From: a bacterium
Lineage (GTDB): Bacteria; UBP6; JAFGXH01
Direction of reading: 5' to 3'
DNA: 34,150 bases
Assembly: GCA_016936735.1 (NCBI GenBank)
Contig: JAFGXH010000353.1
Location: forward strand, 1 to 34,150
The notes beneath the pieces were generated by a model, which worked only from the letters and a program-made list of their open reading frames with translations, had not been told where the DNA came from and did no database searches. Shown here piece by piece: positions 17,315-28,828 of the stretch (its first letter is position 1; each line of letters begins with the position of its first letter). The position numbers and the translations under genes were made by a program.

Positions 17315-20300
17315 TTATTTAACTTTTATGGATATTCCAAGTGATTCTCTAAGAGAGAGATATTGATCTGATATAGAGAACTCAAGTATATCATCTATTT
17401 TTTCTTGAACAGATGCACCTGATAATCTATTTTGATCCTCTTTTATAACTTTTATTGCACTATTTACATCACCACAGAATAGAAGAGCTACTCTATTTGC
17501 TGTAAATTCAGCACCTTTTAGCCATAAATTGATATTTACTCCCCCTTTAGAAGCGGTTTCAAGTGTTAATGCAACATCTGCAGGTAGAGATTTTTTCAAA
17601 TCTTTTTGAAGTTTTGGAAGTTTAGTAACAATTGAGCTATTATTTAAAGATTCAAGAGTTTGATAAACCTCTTGAACTGTTGTTCCTGCTGATGTTGCCA
17701 TCTGAATCATATAAAACTCTGGTAGTGCAAGAGTAATATATTTAGCCAAATAGAAACCAGCTTCAGCCTCATCTCTATCAACAAGCATATCTGTTCCAAC
17801 AAGAAAAAAATCTGATTTATTTCCTTTACCAAAAAAACCACTTGAGCTTATTGCTGAATCAAATTTTAATCCTTTATGATTATTTTTGATATGATAGAAA
17901 TCTAATCCAGTAACACCTAAATTTTGCATAACATACTCTGCAAGTTTATAGAATCTTGTGTTAGGATCTAAACCATCTTTTTTAGGATCTATATCCTTCA
18001 TATCTTTCATTTTTTTATCACAAAGAGATTCAGATGCAATTGTTTGAACCCCCTCCATAATTTTTGAAACATCTTTGTTAAGATGGTTATGATTAAGATA
18101 TTTTTCAAAAATATTTTTACCAACAGGTTGTTCAAGACGTCTTAATGTTGCTGATTTATAACCATTATAAAACTCTCTTTCATCCTCATGAGCTGCCCCA
18201 ATTTGGAATAGAAATGCAGAATAACAGTAGATTTTATCATAAAGTTTTTTCTCATTATAAAGTTTTATTAATGAGTGAATTGAGTCTGTGCTATTTTTTG
18301 CATTTTGTTTAACTTTAGCTTTATGAAGAGCAATTGCTTTATCATAAAATTGAGGTATTCTTTCATAAAAATCAATTAATATTTGGTAATATTTTTGTTG
18401 ATTTGGATGAAGTTGTCCTAATGTTTCATAAACCTCAACAGCTTTTACAAAATCCTGAATAATATCTTTATAAATAACACCCAGTTTTTCAAGAAGATAT
18501 GTTTTTAGCTCAGCATCCTGCTCACCAAGAGTTGAGTATACTTTTTTGTAAACCTCTTCAAGATCTTTAAATGCCTTAGCTCCCTCTAAAATCTGTTCAA
18601 TTGCAGATAACACTTTTGTGTTTCTATAATTTAAAGATAGAACTTTTAATAAGTAGGAGACAGATTTTTGAGGATTATTAAGTTTCGCATAGTATAAATC
18701 TGCAAGAGTATAACAGATTTTTGCAGCACTATCTTCACTTGTTTCAAGTTTTAATTGCTCCTCTAAAACAGAGATCATATTTGGATAGTTTGCTGTTTTT
18801 GAGTATATCTCATACATATGAGTTAATAATTCAATATTTTTAAGCCCCATTGATATCACTTTTTCAAAATGAGAAAGGGCTTGAGAATAGCTTTGAAGCT
18901 CATTTTTATAAATAAGTCCCATCTCATAATTGATTTTAATAATCTCCTCTTGAGATGTTATTTTTTGAATCATTTTATTATAATATTCAATAACTTTATG
19001 CCATTGAGCCCCCTGTTTATAGGCATCAATTGCATATTTTAAAGCATCAATATTATACTCATCAACACTTAAAGCTCTATTAAAATATCTATTACTTAAT
19101 TCAAAATTCTCTACTCCTGCATATGCAACACCCAATTTTACATATAAAGAACCAATCTCATTGGATTCACAAGAGTCAAAATAGTGAACTAAATACTGTT
19201 TAGAAGCAGATATAACTGTTTCATATTTTTTTAATTCAAATGAAACATCAGTTAATAACTCCAAATTCTCTCTATAAACTCTATTTAAATTAAAAGATTT
19301 CTCTGATAGTTCAAAAACTTTTGCTGGAGAGTTTTTGAGATATCTATTTGCAAATGCATCTCTATAGTAGTGAACCTCTTGAGGAATCTCTTCAGATTTT
19401 AATATAAGAGAACTATATTTTTCATAAAGAGAGCTTAGTGAATCAAACATTTCTGATTCAAAATATAGTTTTGATAGATATTCTGTTGAGGTTTTTGTTG
19501 GTTTTAACTCTAAACTCTCTTCAAAATATGATATAGAGCTTGAGGTATCCTCTAATTTTTCATAGTAAAGAACACCTAACTCATTTCCAATAGAGACTTT
19601 CTCATCCTCATCAACACACTCTTTTAGTCTATCAAGATAGTTAACAACATTTGCATAATCCTCCTCTTTATATGCAATATCTTTTAACATTCTAAGTGCA
19701 TCTGCATGATCAAATCTACTTTGTACAGCCTGTTCAAAAGCACCTTGTGCTTGATATAAATCATCCATCTCATCAAGATAGATTCTACCAATTTCATAAT
19801 ATGCCTCTGCTGCTTGATTTGGATCTGATGTTCCTGCTGCAACACTTGATAATAGATCTATTGCATCATCCCATTGTTGTTGAGTTTTAAATATTCTCAT
19901 TAAACCATCAACAGCAACCTCTTCAACAGGATTTTCAGATAAAGAGTACTCAAAATACTCTTTTGCTTCATCATTTAAAGATAATTTATCAAGATAGATA
20001 AGTGCAACTCTATTCAAATATAACACTCTCTGTTCCTGATTATCCTCTTGATCTAAAACCATTTTATAAAGAGAGACTAGTAATTCCCACTCTCCACTAT
20101 TTTCATAAATCTCTTCAAGAGCTTTAAATGCAATAGAATTATTTGGTTCATACTCCTCTAAAACAGAACGATAGAGCTCTATTGCACTATTTAATTCAGT
20201 TTCATCTCTTTTTAAAATCTCTGCCTTTTTTATAATAGAATCAATTTTAAAAGAGCTATTCTGCTCAATTAAATGATTATAAACTATTAACAAATCCTCT

Positions 20301-23300
20301 GTAGAGTTTTTAGATTGATAATACTCTTCAAGAATAGAGTATGCCTCTGCAGAATTTGGATCTCGTTTTAAAATCTCATTATATGCCTCTATTTTTAAAG
20401 AGATATTATTTTTCTCTTCTGCTATTGTAGCTATTTTTTGATATAACTCAATTTGAAGATCTAAATCATCAAAAACAGAGATTTTATGTTTATATATTTT
20501 TACCAAAGAGTTAAAATCCTCTATATCAGAGTAGATTCTTTCCAAATTATCAAGAGCCTCTAGCTCTTCTGGATAGGTTTGAATCATTTTTTCATAAAGT
20601 TTAGCTGTTCTTTCAATAGAGTTAATATTTGCTTCAAAATGAACCCCTAATTTATAGTAGTACTCTCTTTGAAGACCACTATCCTCTTCAAGAGATATGA
20701 GTTTTTCATAAACTTTTGCAAGCTCTTCCCATTGATTAATAAGAAGAAATAGCTCTTCAAGTTTAAGGTATATCTCTTTATTCTCTGGCTGATAAGAGGA
20801 TAAGAGCTGATATGTTTTTATTGAATATTCAGCTAAATTAAGCTCATCCCTATATACCTCTGCAACTTTAAAAAGAAGATTATCTCTTATTGAGTTTTCT
20901 GTTGTTAATGGTAAAATTCTTTCTGCACTTTTTATAAATCTTTCCCATAACATTGAAACAGAAGCTAATTGATAGAAAAGATCTATTAAAGAGTCCTCAT
21001 TTGGATATAAAGAGTATGCTTTTTCAAAAAATGAAAATCCCTCTTCATAATCAGCACTATTCTCAATAATAACAGTTACTATTTTCTCATAAACAGGAAG
21101 TTTATTCTCTATCGCATCTATTTTTAATTTTAAAATAGAGACTAACTCATCCCACTCAGTTAAAGATTCATATAAAGACTCTATTCTCTCAATAACAGTA
21201 AGATTCTCTGGTTCTAATTTTAAAATCTCTTTAAAATATGATATAGCTCTATCTGGAGAACTTAATTTATCAAGAGATATCTCTGCCATTTTTTCATAAG
21301 TAGATATTATCTCAGTTTGTTCAGAAAGTATAGAGCGTTTCTCTTCTAAAATATATATAAGTTCATCAAACATCTCCAGTTGTTCATAAACCTGCTCTAA
21401 TCTATCTATAACAATACTATTTTTAGGGTTTGCTTCAAGATGTTTTATTGATATTTGAATCATCTCTTCAAAAGCACTATTTTCAAATAATAAAGATGCA
21501 AACTCATCATAATATGCTAAAAGAGTTTTCTTAATTGGAAGATTTAGTAGATTCATTTGAGATATAATATAACTATCCTCAAATTTTTGTTCCTCCTCCT
21601 CTAATCCCTGTTCCAAAACCTGAATCAACTGTCTTATTGTTTCAAATTGCTCATCAAGAGAATCAAATTTTCTATAAATCTCTTTCATTCTCATAAGAGA
21701 GAGAATATGAGTTGGTTCAACTTCAAGTATTTTTTGATAATTTTGCAAAGCAAATGATGGCATATTTAATTTATCTTCACGATAATATATATTAGCCAAT
21801 TTTTCAAAATGAGATATTAATTGAGGCTCCTCAATCTCACCAGCAAATTCTGATAGATAATTTTCATAGTACTCTGCTAAAAGATCCCAGTTCTCATTTT
21901 TACCATAATACTCTATTAACTCAATAAATGCCTCTTTTTTGTCTATTCCAAGCTCAAGAGTCTCTTTCCATAATGATTCAGACTCATTATTGGACTCTTT
22001 TTTATAGATTTTAGCAAGTTTTAAAAGAGTAGAACTTCTCTCCTCTTCACCAATTTCAGCATTTAAAATTAGTTTATAAATATCAACTAATTCTCTATTA
22101 TTATCTAGAGATAATGTCTCTAATGCTCTTAAAGAGTGAAGATGGTCTGGTTTTAACTCAATTAATTTTTTGTAGCTATCTTTTGTTTCTAGTGTTTTTC
22201 CTAACTCCTCTTGAAGAGCTGCAAGTTTTAAATATGTATCAATTTTTTCATCATTGCTATCCATTAAAGGAATTAAAGATATATAAATTGATTCAAGCTC
22301 TGCAAAAGCTCCCTCCTCCTGATAGATTAGCTCTAGTTTTTTTAGTACAGAGTAGTCCTCTCTATAATTTGAAAGTTTTAAAAATGAGTTTTTAGCTTTT
22401 ATCATATCTCCTAAAAACTCAAAATAGATATTACCAGATTTATAATGAATCAATTGTTGTAACTCAACATTTTCAATATCTGGCAACAGTTCAGATAGAA
22501 GAGTAACAAGATCTTCATAATTTCCTAATGTTTCAGAGACTTTAAAAAGATATCCAAGAGTTATTTCACTAAAATCTATTATGAATGCTTGAACTAAATT
22601 TCTAAAAGCAGCTTCAAAATCTCCAATATACTCTATTTGAGTTAATGCTATAGTTAGAAATAGCTCTTTTTTATCATTTTCATCTTGTAGGAATTGAAGT
22701 TTTTTGTTTAGAATCTCTGTATAACGATCCCACTCTGAAACAGTTTTATATGTATTTTCAAGAATTAATAGAACCACTTTTTGTATTTCAGAACTATCTG
22801 AAACACTTAAAATAGATTCAAGATCATCATAAATCATCGCTTGATTTACATCTATTTCTAAAATAGAGCGATAAATCTCAACAGCCTCCTTACTCATAGA
22901 GAGGTTCTCTTTATAAATCTCTGCAACTCTATAAAGAGTAGCTATTTTTCCATCAATATCATCAACATATTTAACCTGCTCTTTTAAAACATCAACAAGA
23001 AGTGTATAGTTTTCTAGAGATTCAAGGTAATGAGCAGCTTTTTCATACCACTCTATATTCTCATTTTCAAGTTTTATTAACTCTAAAAGAGCCTCTACAG
23101 ATTTAGGCTGATTCTCTGTGTAGTTTTCTGATATTGAGAGTTTATGTTTTAATATTTCAAATTTTACCTCATTCTCAAGAGATGGCAAAATCTCATCAAT
23201 AACAGTTATAAAATCACTATAGTTTCCTGTAGTATCAAGAAGAAGATATATTGTATCTAAAACATCACTATTTTGAGGCTCTTTTTTAAAGAGAGTGAAT

Positions 23301-26300
23301 GCAAATTTTAAAGACATCTCATACTGTTGTAGATTGTCTTTATAGATATTTATAATTTTATTAATAAAGGCTTTTTTTGCCTCCTCATTCTCTATTAAAT
23401 TTTCAACTCTCTCTAATAAAAGAACTAATTTATCCCAAAATCCAAGAATCTCATAAATTGGTTCAAGAATTGTTGTAGCCTCTGCAACAATTGAGTCATC
23501 TTTTGCTAGTTCTTCAAGGTATTTTAACCCATTTTCATTATATGGATTAAGTTCAAGGAGTTTTTGAAGATATTGAACAGCATATTCACTATTTTTAAGA
23601 TTTACTGCAGAATTAACAGCTCTTTCTAAAAGGGTATTTTGAATTAACTCATCATCTGTGAAATATCTGAGTTTTTTCTCAAAAAGATTATCTAGTGATT
23701 GATAATCTGATGTAGATTTAACTATATCTTCAAGTTTCTGATATATCTCAATATTATCAGGTTCCAAATCAATCATAAGCATTAATATTTCAACTGCTTT
23801 CTCAGGTTTTTGAAGTCGATTAAATAGTAAATCTGCCCCTATATTAAGATACTCTTTTTTCTTATCTCCATCCTCTTCAAAAGATGCAGCATTTTGATAT
23901 AAAACAGCTAACTCTTCCCAACTCTCTAATGAGTTATATATCTCTCTTAAAATGGTAAAAATCTCATTTTCATGAAGATTAATAAATACTCTTTCATAAA
24001 CTTCAGCAGCCTCTTTTTTTAAATCCATCTTATTCAATAAAATAGATGCACCTGTTTTTAGTAGTTCAAAAGAGTCATCCTCAATAGCTTCGGCTCTAAA
24101 CATAACTATATCTTTTAGTTTTTCCCAATCCTCTTTTACTTCAAAAAGCTCCTTTAACATCTCAAAAAGCTCTGTTTGTTGAGGAGATGCATAGAATGCT
24201 TTAAGATAGAAAATCTCTGAACTATCATCACGTTGATGATTTTCATATATTTTTCCTATCTCATTATAAATCATCCAAGAGTACTCTTTTTTCTCATCTG
24301 CAATAGAGTCTAATTTCGATGTTAATGTATCAACATCCATAACTCCTTGATATGAATTAGAGATTTTACTAAGAGTTGATTCTACATCTTTGGTAATTAA
24401 AAGAATTGGAAATAGTGACTCTAATGTTTTTTCTCTATTTTTTAGAGATGATTCATAAATTGTTAAAATATTTTTAAAGTAGAGCTCTTTTATTGATATC
24501 TCATCCTCTTTTGAGATAAGAATATTATAAAATGTAACTAAATCTTCAAAAAGTTTTCTATTAGTTAAAAATGGAATAACCTCTTCACTATATTTTTCAA
24601 GAAGTTCACTATTCTCATCTAGAAGTTGAAATAGTCTCTCTCTTAATTTAGATTGATACTCTCCAACAAGCATATCATGAGACTCAAAATAGTGCTCAAC
24701 CGCTTTATCAATATTACCCATTTGAGTATATATAGAAACAACCTCTGATACTATTTTTAAAAACTCCTCTCCACTATTTTTCAATTGGTGTTCCATTCTA
24801 AAAAGTATTTTTAGAATATTCTCTTTATCATCTTTTAATTGATAAAACTCTTTTTTTGCAAGATAGGCATCAATAATAGTTTCATCAATATTAATAATTT
24901 TATCTAAATCTAAAAGAGCCTCATCTATTTTATTAAAATAGAGTCCTTTTACTTTTGCAACAGCAATTCTATTTTTAATTTTTTCATCATGATTTTTAAG
25001 AAGTTTATATTTCTTCTCCAAAATCTCAAAAAGCATATCATAATTTTTTGAGTCTAAATATATTTTCTCAAGAGCTGTTAAAACTGTTAAATTCTCACTA
25101 TCCTCTTGTAAAATTTGATTATAAAAACTTTGAGCTTTTTTATGTTCTTTTAGGTATATATCATATATTTTACCCAAGCGTGCTAAAATATTGATTTTAG
25201 CCATTTTCTCAGATACATCATCTTTTAATTTTAAAAGAGTTGCTGTTAAATCTTGAAAATCTGCTTTTTTCTCAGAAAGAAGCTCCAACTCATTTAAAAG
25301 CTCATTATTATCAAGAGATTTTAAATATATTCCCTTTTTGATATTATATGCAGCTTCAAAATCAGCAAATTTTTCATCAAGAAGTGTTGCATATTTGTAG
25401 TTTAGTGATTGAAGTGTACTTTTATCAAAATCTACAGATAAAAGATGCTCAAATAGTGCTTTTTCTAAATCTTTAAACTCTGTTTTTGAGAGATTTGAAA
25501 TCAATAGATTTGCAAAAGATAAATCAGAGTGTTTTTTTAGAATGGATAGTAGAGTCTCATAATACTCTCTATCAGAATACTCTAAAAGCGATTTTTCTGT
25601 ATATTCAATAAATTTTGGCAAATCATTTTTCTCTTCTAAATAACATAGTGCAATTTCAGAAAGAGTCTCTTTTTTATCTTTTCCCTGTTGTAAAACAGAT
25701 TTTAATAGTGCAACTCTTATCCAAGAGTCATACTGTTTTGTTGTTGAGTATATTTTTAAAAGAGTATTAACTGTTTTCAATTGAGTTGAATCAATCTCTA
25801 TAATCTGTTCTAAATATTTTGCAGCATCTTCAGAAGAGCTCCATTTTTCAAGAGCAATGAGAGCCATTTTTTCTAGAAGAGTTATTTTTTCTTCTGAGTT
25901 TAAAAATTTTAATTTTTTCTCATAAGCAGTATTAAGAGATTTATAATCATCTATTAATTCAAGTATATCAATAATATTATTAACATACTCCTCTACCTCA
26001 GGTTTTAACTCTATAAGTTCAAAAGATAGCTGTTTACTATCATCATAACGCTCTAAATCATTGTAGATATTTATTACTCTATTATAGAGATTCTCCTTTA
26101 AATCAACATTTTCAACAACTCTTAATATCTCAATAAGAGTGTTTGCTAATAAAACTTTATTATTTAATTCAGCTGCTATTTCAGCTAAATTATCTAAAAT
26201 AGAGATCTCCATTGTCAGAAGAAATTTTCCTTTCTCATTTTGAAAACATTCATCAAATTTTTTATCCTCAATATAAAGAATAGAAAGCTCATTTAATATT

Positions 26301-28816
26301 TGAACTCTCTCTTCAATATTAGATATTAATTGTTGTTTATTGCCTAATAAAGAGTACATCTCCTCTCTATTGTTTTCAAGTGAATAGATTTGATAAAGTT
26401 TATCAATAATCTCAATACTATCTTTGAATGCATTATGGTAAAAAAGAAGGGCATTTTTTAGATATGATTCATCTGAAATATATACTTCAGCAATTGCAAT
26501 TGCTTTTAAGGAGTAGCTTTTTTTTATCTCTAACTCCTCACACTCTTTTATAATGCGATAGATAACTTGGTAGTAATTTTCCCATAACTCAAGTGTTGTA
26601 AAAAGAGAGTCAATCTCTTCAAAATCTCTTTTTTTAAGTAACATTAATACAACAATTTCAATGATATTGCTATTTTTATCATATTGAAGATACTCTTTAT
26701 AGTATTTTATAGCATCATCATTACTATCAAGATTTTCAAATATTTTTGCAAGTTTTAAAATCACATCTGCTGTTGGGTCAAGGTTATAAAGATGAAGTAA
26801 GACATCTTTTTGTTTTACTTTATCATCCTCTCCCTCTGCAAACTCAAGGATTTTTTGAAGAGCAAAAATATTATTAGAATCAATTGTTAATATTTTTTCA
26901 AGAACATCAATAAATAGAGCTTTCTCTCTTTTAATATTCTCCTCAACAAAATGATAAAGGCTAATCAAAAGCTCTATTTTTGAGTCATCACTATTACTTA
27001 AAAATACCTCTTTTAACATAACATGATATAGTTTATCTGGTTTTTGAGCCTGCTGATAAATCTGTTTAAGTCTATCAAGAGCATCACCATTTGAAGGGTC
27101 TATATTAAGAATCTGTTCAAAATAAAATGCTCCTTCAAGAGGTTTTTTTAAATGATCTATATATGCCTGTGCAACCTCAAAAAATATCTCTATTTTTCCT
27201 GATTCATCATCAATTGCATCTGCTTTTTGAGCAAGAATTTTGATATATTCATTCCAGCGATTACTTGTTTTACTTTTTTCAAGAAGAAAATTTAGTGCTG
27301 GAATGTGAGTTGCATCATGTTCCAATAGTTTTTTATAAAGCATTGTTGGGTCTTGATTTAATTGAGTAATACTCAACTCTATTAGCTCTTCATAAAGATT
27401 TACTATTTCAGAGAGATTTTTATCACTTTTCTGTTCAAGATAGTCTATATCACCCTTTAACATCTCCATTAAGGCACGCCATTTTGCACCATCACGATAT
27501 ATTTTTTTTAAAGACTCTTTTGCATCACTATTTTCAGGGTCTAATTTAAGAATAGCTTTATATGAGTCTGTTGCTTTAAATATATTTTGAGATGCCTCTG
27601 CAACATCTGCTATCTCTTGATGAATTTTGATCTGTTCCTGAATATTTTCAGTCTCTTTTAGATTTTTTGTTAAAATCTCCAACACTTTTCTTGAGTTTCC
27701 TGTAAATTTATAATACTCAAGATAGATATAGTCATATTTAAAATTATCTGGATCTAATCTTTGAGATTTTTTTGCAAATTTCTCTGCTTTTTCTAAATCA
27801 TCCATATATTCAGACGTAAACTCAACAATAAAATTTGTCAGAAATATCTGATAATCTTTAGTTAAATCTTTATCAGACATTGTTTCTGCTAAAGCCAAGA
27901 TATCTTTATGATGACCATTTTCAATAGCATAATCAACAGCATTTTTAAAAATCTCCTGATTATTTGGGTCTATGGATAATAGTTGTTCATAAATTTTAAA
28001 TCCACTTTTTGAAACAACTTTAGGATTTTTAAATAGCTCTTTTAGTAAAAGAGTATAGTTTGTATTGTTTGTTGATTTATAAAAATCCATAAGAGACTCA
28101 ATTAGGGTCTCGAATGTATTTGTTTCAATAAAAACACGATTCATTAAAAGAGGAATATCCTCATTTTCGGGATAAAGTCTTATTGCCTCTTTTAAATAAT
28201 ATTGTGATTTTTCAATATCATCAGAGTTTGTTAAATAAAGATTAGCTATATTTATACACATAACACTTTTTAGTGATGGATCCTCAATTTGAGCAAGCTT
28301 ATCCTCATAGTTTTTAACAATTTTTTCCCAATTCTCTTGTGCCATTAAAATATCTTCAACATACTCAGATATCTCTTCTGAATCTGGATTAATTTGAAGT
28401 GCAATATTAAAAAATTTGAGTGCAACAACTGAATCAAGAAGAATGTCTTTATTTAAAACACCTAACTGAGTATAAATTTCAGCCTTTTTTAAATCATCCT
28501 CAACAATAAGGACAAAATAGTCCATTAGTTGAAGAAGCTCTTTATATTTTCCAGCTGCTTGATAGTATTTTTTTAATTTTTCAAAATAGTTTTCTGTTTT
28601 GTAAAAATGAAAAAGTTTCTGTAAAACCGCCTCATAAAGCTCTTCAGGAAGGGAGTTTTGAACATCAAAGAGTTCTGAAAGTAAATGATATCTCTTTTGA
28701 AGAGAGATATTTTTCTCTGTTAAAAGCTGATGAAACAGTGGTATAATCTCTTTTGAGGAGAGTTTATCCAAAATTGGCTGAATTGTATCATGTTGTTTTA
28801 AAAGCTTTTTAATCAT
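17315..28816 (-). CDS. Giant tetratricopeptide-repeat protein (3833 aa) with a C-terminal degenerate M48-like domain; AgmK/GltI-like architecture
   Basis: Uninterrupted 11.5-kb ORF with GGAGGG SD; pervasive TPR-like helices with 'LxPxN' inter-repeat turns ('ILKLDPENSDAKESLKKIY', 'ILEVEPTHILSLMRMKEIY', 'ILKLEPENLTVIERIESLY'); no signal peptide evident. Confidence 0.9.
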   Translation of the reverse strand: MIKKLLKQHDTIQPILDKLSSKEIIPLFHQLLTEKNISLQKRYHLLSELFDVQNSLPEELYEAVLQKLFHFYKTENYFEKLKKYYQAAGKYKELLQLMDYFVLIVEDDLKKAEIYTQLGVLNKDILLDSVVALKFFNIALQINPDSEEISEYVEDILMAQENWEKIVKNYEDKLAQIEDPSLKSVMCINIANLYLTNSDDIEKSQYYLKEAIRLYPENEDIPLLMNRVFIETNTFETLIESLMDFYKSTNNTNYTLLLKELFKNPKVVSKSGFKIYEQLLSIDPNNQEIFKNAVDYAIENGHHKDILALAETMSDKDLTKDYQIFLTNFIVEFTSEYMDDLEKAEKFAKKSQRLDPDNFKYDYIYLEYYKFTGNSRKVLEILTKNLKETENIQEQIKIHQEIADVAEASQNIFKATDSYKAILKLDPENSDAKESLKKIYRDGAKWRALMEMLKGDIDYLEQKSDKNLSEIVNLYEELIELSITQLNQDPTMLYKKLLEHDATHIPALNFLLEKSKTSNRWNEYIKILAQKADAIDDESGKIEIFFEVAQAYIDHLKKPLEGAFYFEQILNIDPSNGDALDRLKQIYQQAQKPDKLYHVMLKEVFLSNSDDSKIELLISLYHFVEENIKREKALFIDVLEKILTIDSNNIFALQKILEFAEGEDDKVKQKDVLLHLYNLDPTADVILKLAKIFENLDSNDDAIKYYKEYLQYDKNSNIIEIVVLMLLKKRDFEEIDSLFTTLELWENYYQVIYRIIKECEELEIKKSYSLKAIAIAEVYISDESYLKNALLFYHNAFKDSIEIIDKLYQIYSLENNREEMYSLLGNKQQLISNIEERVQILNELSILYIEDKKFDECFQNEKGKFLLTMEISILDNLAEIAAELNNKVLLANTLIEILRVVENVDLKENLYNRVINIYNDLERYDDSKQLSFELIELKPEVEEYVNNIIDILELIDDYKSLNTAYEKKLKFLNSEEKITLLEKMALIALEKWSSSEDAAKYLEQIIEIDSTQLKTVNTLLKIYSTTKQYDSWIRVALLKSVLQQGKDKKETLSEIALCYLEEKNDLPKFIEYTEKSLLEYSDREYYETLLSILKKHSDLSFANLLISNLSKTEFKDLEKALFEHLLSVDFDKSTLQSLNYKYATLLDEKFADFEAAYNIKKGIYLKSLDNNELLNELELLSEKKADFQDLTATLLKLKDDVSEKMAKINILARLGKIYDIYLKEHKKAQSFYNQILQEDSENLTVLTALEKIYLDSKNYDMLFEILEKKYKLLKNHDEKIKNRIAVAKVKGLYFNKIDEALLDLDKIINIDETIIDAYLAKKEFYQLKDDKENILKILFRMEHQLKNSGEEFLKIVSEVVSIYTQMGNIDKAVEHYFESHDMLVGEYQSKLRERLFQLLDENSELLEKYSEEVIPFLTNRKLFEDLVTFYNILISKEDEISIKELYFKNILTIYESSLKNREKTLESLFPILLITKDVESTLSKISNSYQGVMDVDTLTSKLDSIADEKKEYSWMIYNEIGKIYENHQRDDSSEIFYLKAFYASPQQTELFEMLKELFEVKEDWEKLKDIVMFRAEAIEDDSFELLKTGASILLNKMDLKKEAAEVYERVFINLHENEIFTILREIYNSLESWEELAVLYQNAASFEEDGDKKKEYLNIGADLLFNRLQKPEKAVEILMLMIDLEPDNIEIYQKLEDIVKSTSDYQSLDNLFEKKLRYFTDDELIQNTLLERAVNSAVNLKNSEYAVQYLQKLLELNPYNENGLKYLEELAKDDSIVAEATTILEPIYEILGFWDKLVLLLERVENLIENEEAKKAFINKIINIYKDNLQQYEMSLKFAFTLFKKEPQNSDVLDTIYLLLDTTGNYSDFITVIDEILPSLENEVKFEILKHKLSISENYTENQPKSVEALLELIKLENENIEWYEKAAHYLESLENYTLLVDVLKEQVKYVDDIDGKIATLYRVAEIYKENLSMSKEAVEIYRSILEIDVNQAMIYDDLESILSVSDSSEIQKVVLLILENTYKTVSEWDRYTEILNKKLQFLQDENDKKELFLTIALTQIEYIGDFEAAFRNLVQAFIIDFSEITLGYLFKVSETLGNYEDLVTLLSELLPDIENVELQQLIHYKSGNIYFEFLGDMIKAKNSFLKLSNYREDYSVLKKLELIYQEEGAFAELESIYISLIPLMDSNDEKIDTYLKLAALQEELGKTLETKDSYKKLIELKPDHLHSLRALETLSLDNNRELVDIYKLILNAEIGEEERSSTLLKLAKIYKKESNNESESLWKETLELGIDKKEAFIELIEYYGKNENWDLLAEYYENYLSEFAGEIEEPQLISHFEKLANIYYREDKLNMPSFALQNYQKILEVEPTHILSLMRMKEIYRKFDSLDEQFETIRQLIQVLEQGLEEEEQKFEDSYIISQMNLLNLPIKKTLLAYYDEFASLLFENSAFEEMIQISIKHLEANPKNSIVIDRLEQVYEQLEMFDELIYILEEKRSILSEQTEIISTYEKMAEISLDKLSSPDRAISYFKEILKLEPENLTVIERIESLYESLTEWDELVSILKLKIDAIENKLPVYEKIVTVIIENSADYEEGFSFFEKAYSLYPNEDSLIDLFYQLASVSMLWERFIKSAERILPLTTENSIRDNLLFKVAEVYRDELNLAEYSIKTYQLLSSYQPENKEIYLKLEELFLLINQWEELAKVYEKLISLEEDSGLQREYYYKLGVHFEANINSIERTAKLYEKMIQTYPEELEALDNLERIYSDIEDFNSLVKIYKHKISVFDDLDLQIELYQKIATIAEEKNNISLKIEAYNEILKRDPNSAEAYSILEEYYQSKNSTEDLLIVYNHLIEQNSSFKIDSIIKKAEILKRDETELNSAIELYRSVLEEYEPNNSIAFKALEEIYENSGEWELLVSLYKMVLDQEDNQEQRVLYLNRVALIYLDKLSLNDEAKEYFEYSLSENPVEEVAVDGLMRIFKTQQQWDDAIDLLSSVAAGTSDPNQAAEAYYEIGRIYLDEMDDLYQAQGAFEQAVQSRFDHADALRMLKDIAYKEEDYANVVNYLDRLKECVDEDEKVSIGNELGVLYYEKLEDTSSSISYFEESLELKPTKTSTEYLSKLYFESEMFDSLSSLYEKYSSLILKSEEIPQEVHYYRDAFANRYLKNSPAKVFELSEKSFNLNRVYRENLELLTDVSFELKKYETVISASKQYLVHYFDSCESNEIGSLYVKLGVAYAGVENFELSNRYFNRALSVDEYNIDALKYAIDAYKQGAQWHKVIEYYNKMIQKITSQEEIIKINYEMGLIYKNELQSYSQALSHFEKVISMGLKNIELLTHMYEIYSKTANYPNMISVLEEQLKLETSEDSAAKICYTLADLYYAKLNNPQKSVSYLLKVLSLNYRNTKVLSAIEQILEGAKAFKDLEEVYKKVYSTLGEQDAELKTYLLEKLGVIYKDIIQDFVKAVEVYETLGQLHPNQQKYYQILIDFYERIPQFYDKAIALHKAKVKQNAKNSTDSIHSLIKLYNEKKLYDKIYCYSAFLFQIGAAHEDEREFYNGYKSATLRRLEQPVGKNIFEKYLNHNHLNKDVSKIMEGVQTIASESLCDKKMKDMKDIDPKKDGLDPNTRFYKLAEYVMQNLGVTGLDFYHIKNNHKGLKFDSAISSSGFFGKGNKSDFFLVGTDMLVDRDEAEAGFYLAKYITLALPEFYMIQMATSAGTTVQEVYQTLESLNNSSIVTKLPKLQKDLKKSLPADVALTLETASKGGVNINLWLKGAEFTANRVALLFCGDVNSAIKVIKEDQNRLSGASVQEKIDDILEFSISDQYLSLRESLGISIKVK

Positions 28817-28828
28817 AAAAATCCCTCC

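Noticed and set aside
19696-22395. + strand ORFs 19696..19890 and 22114..22395
   Set aside because: Antisense to the giant TPR gene.
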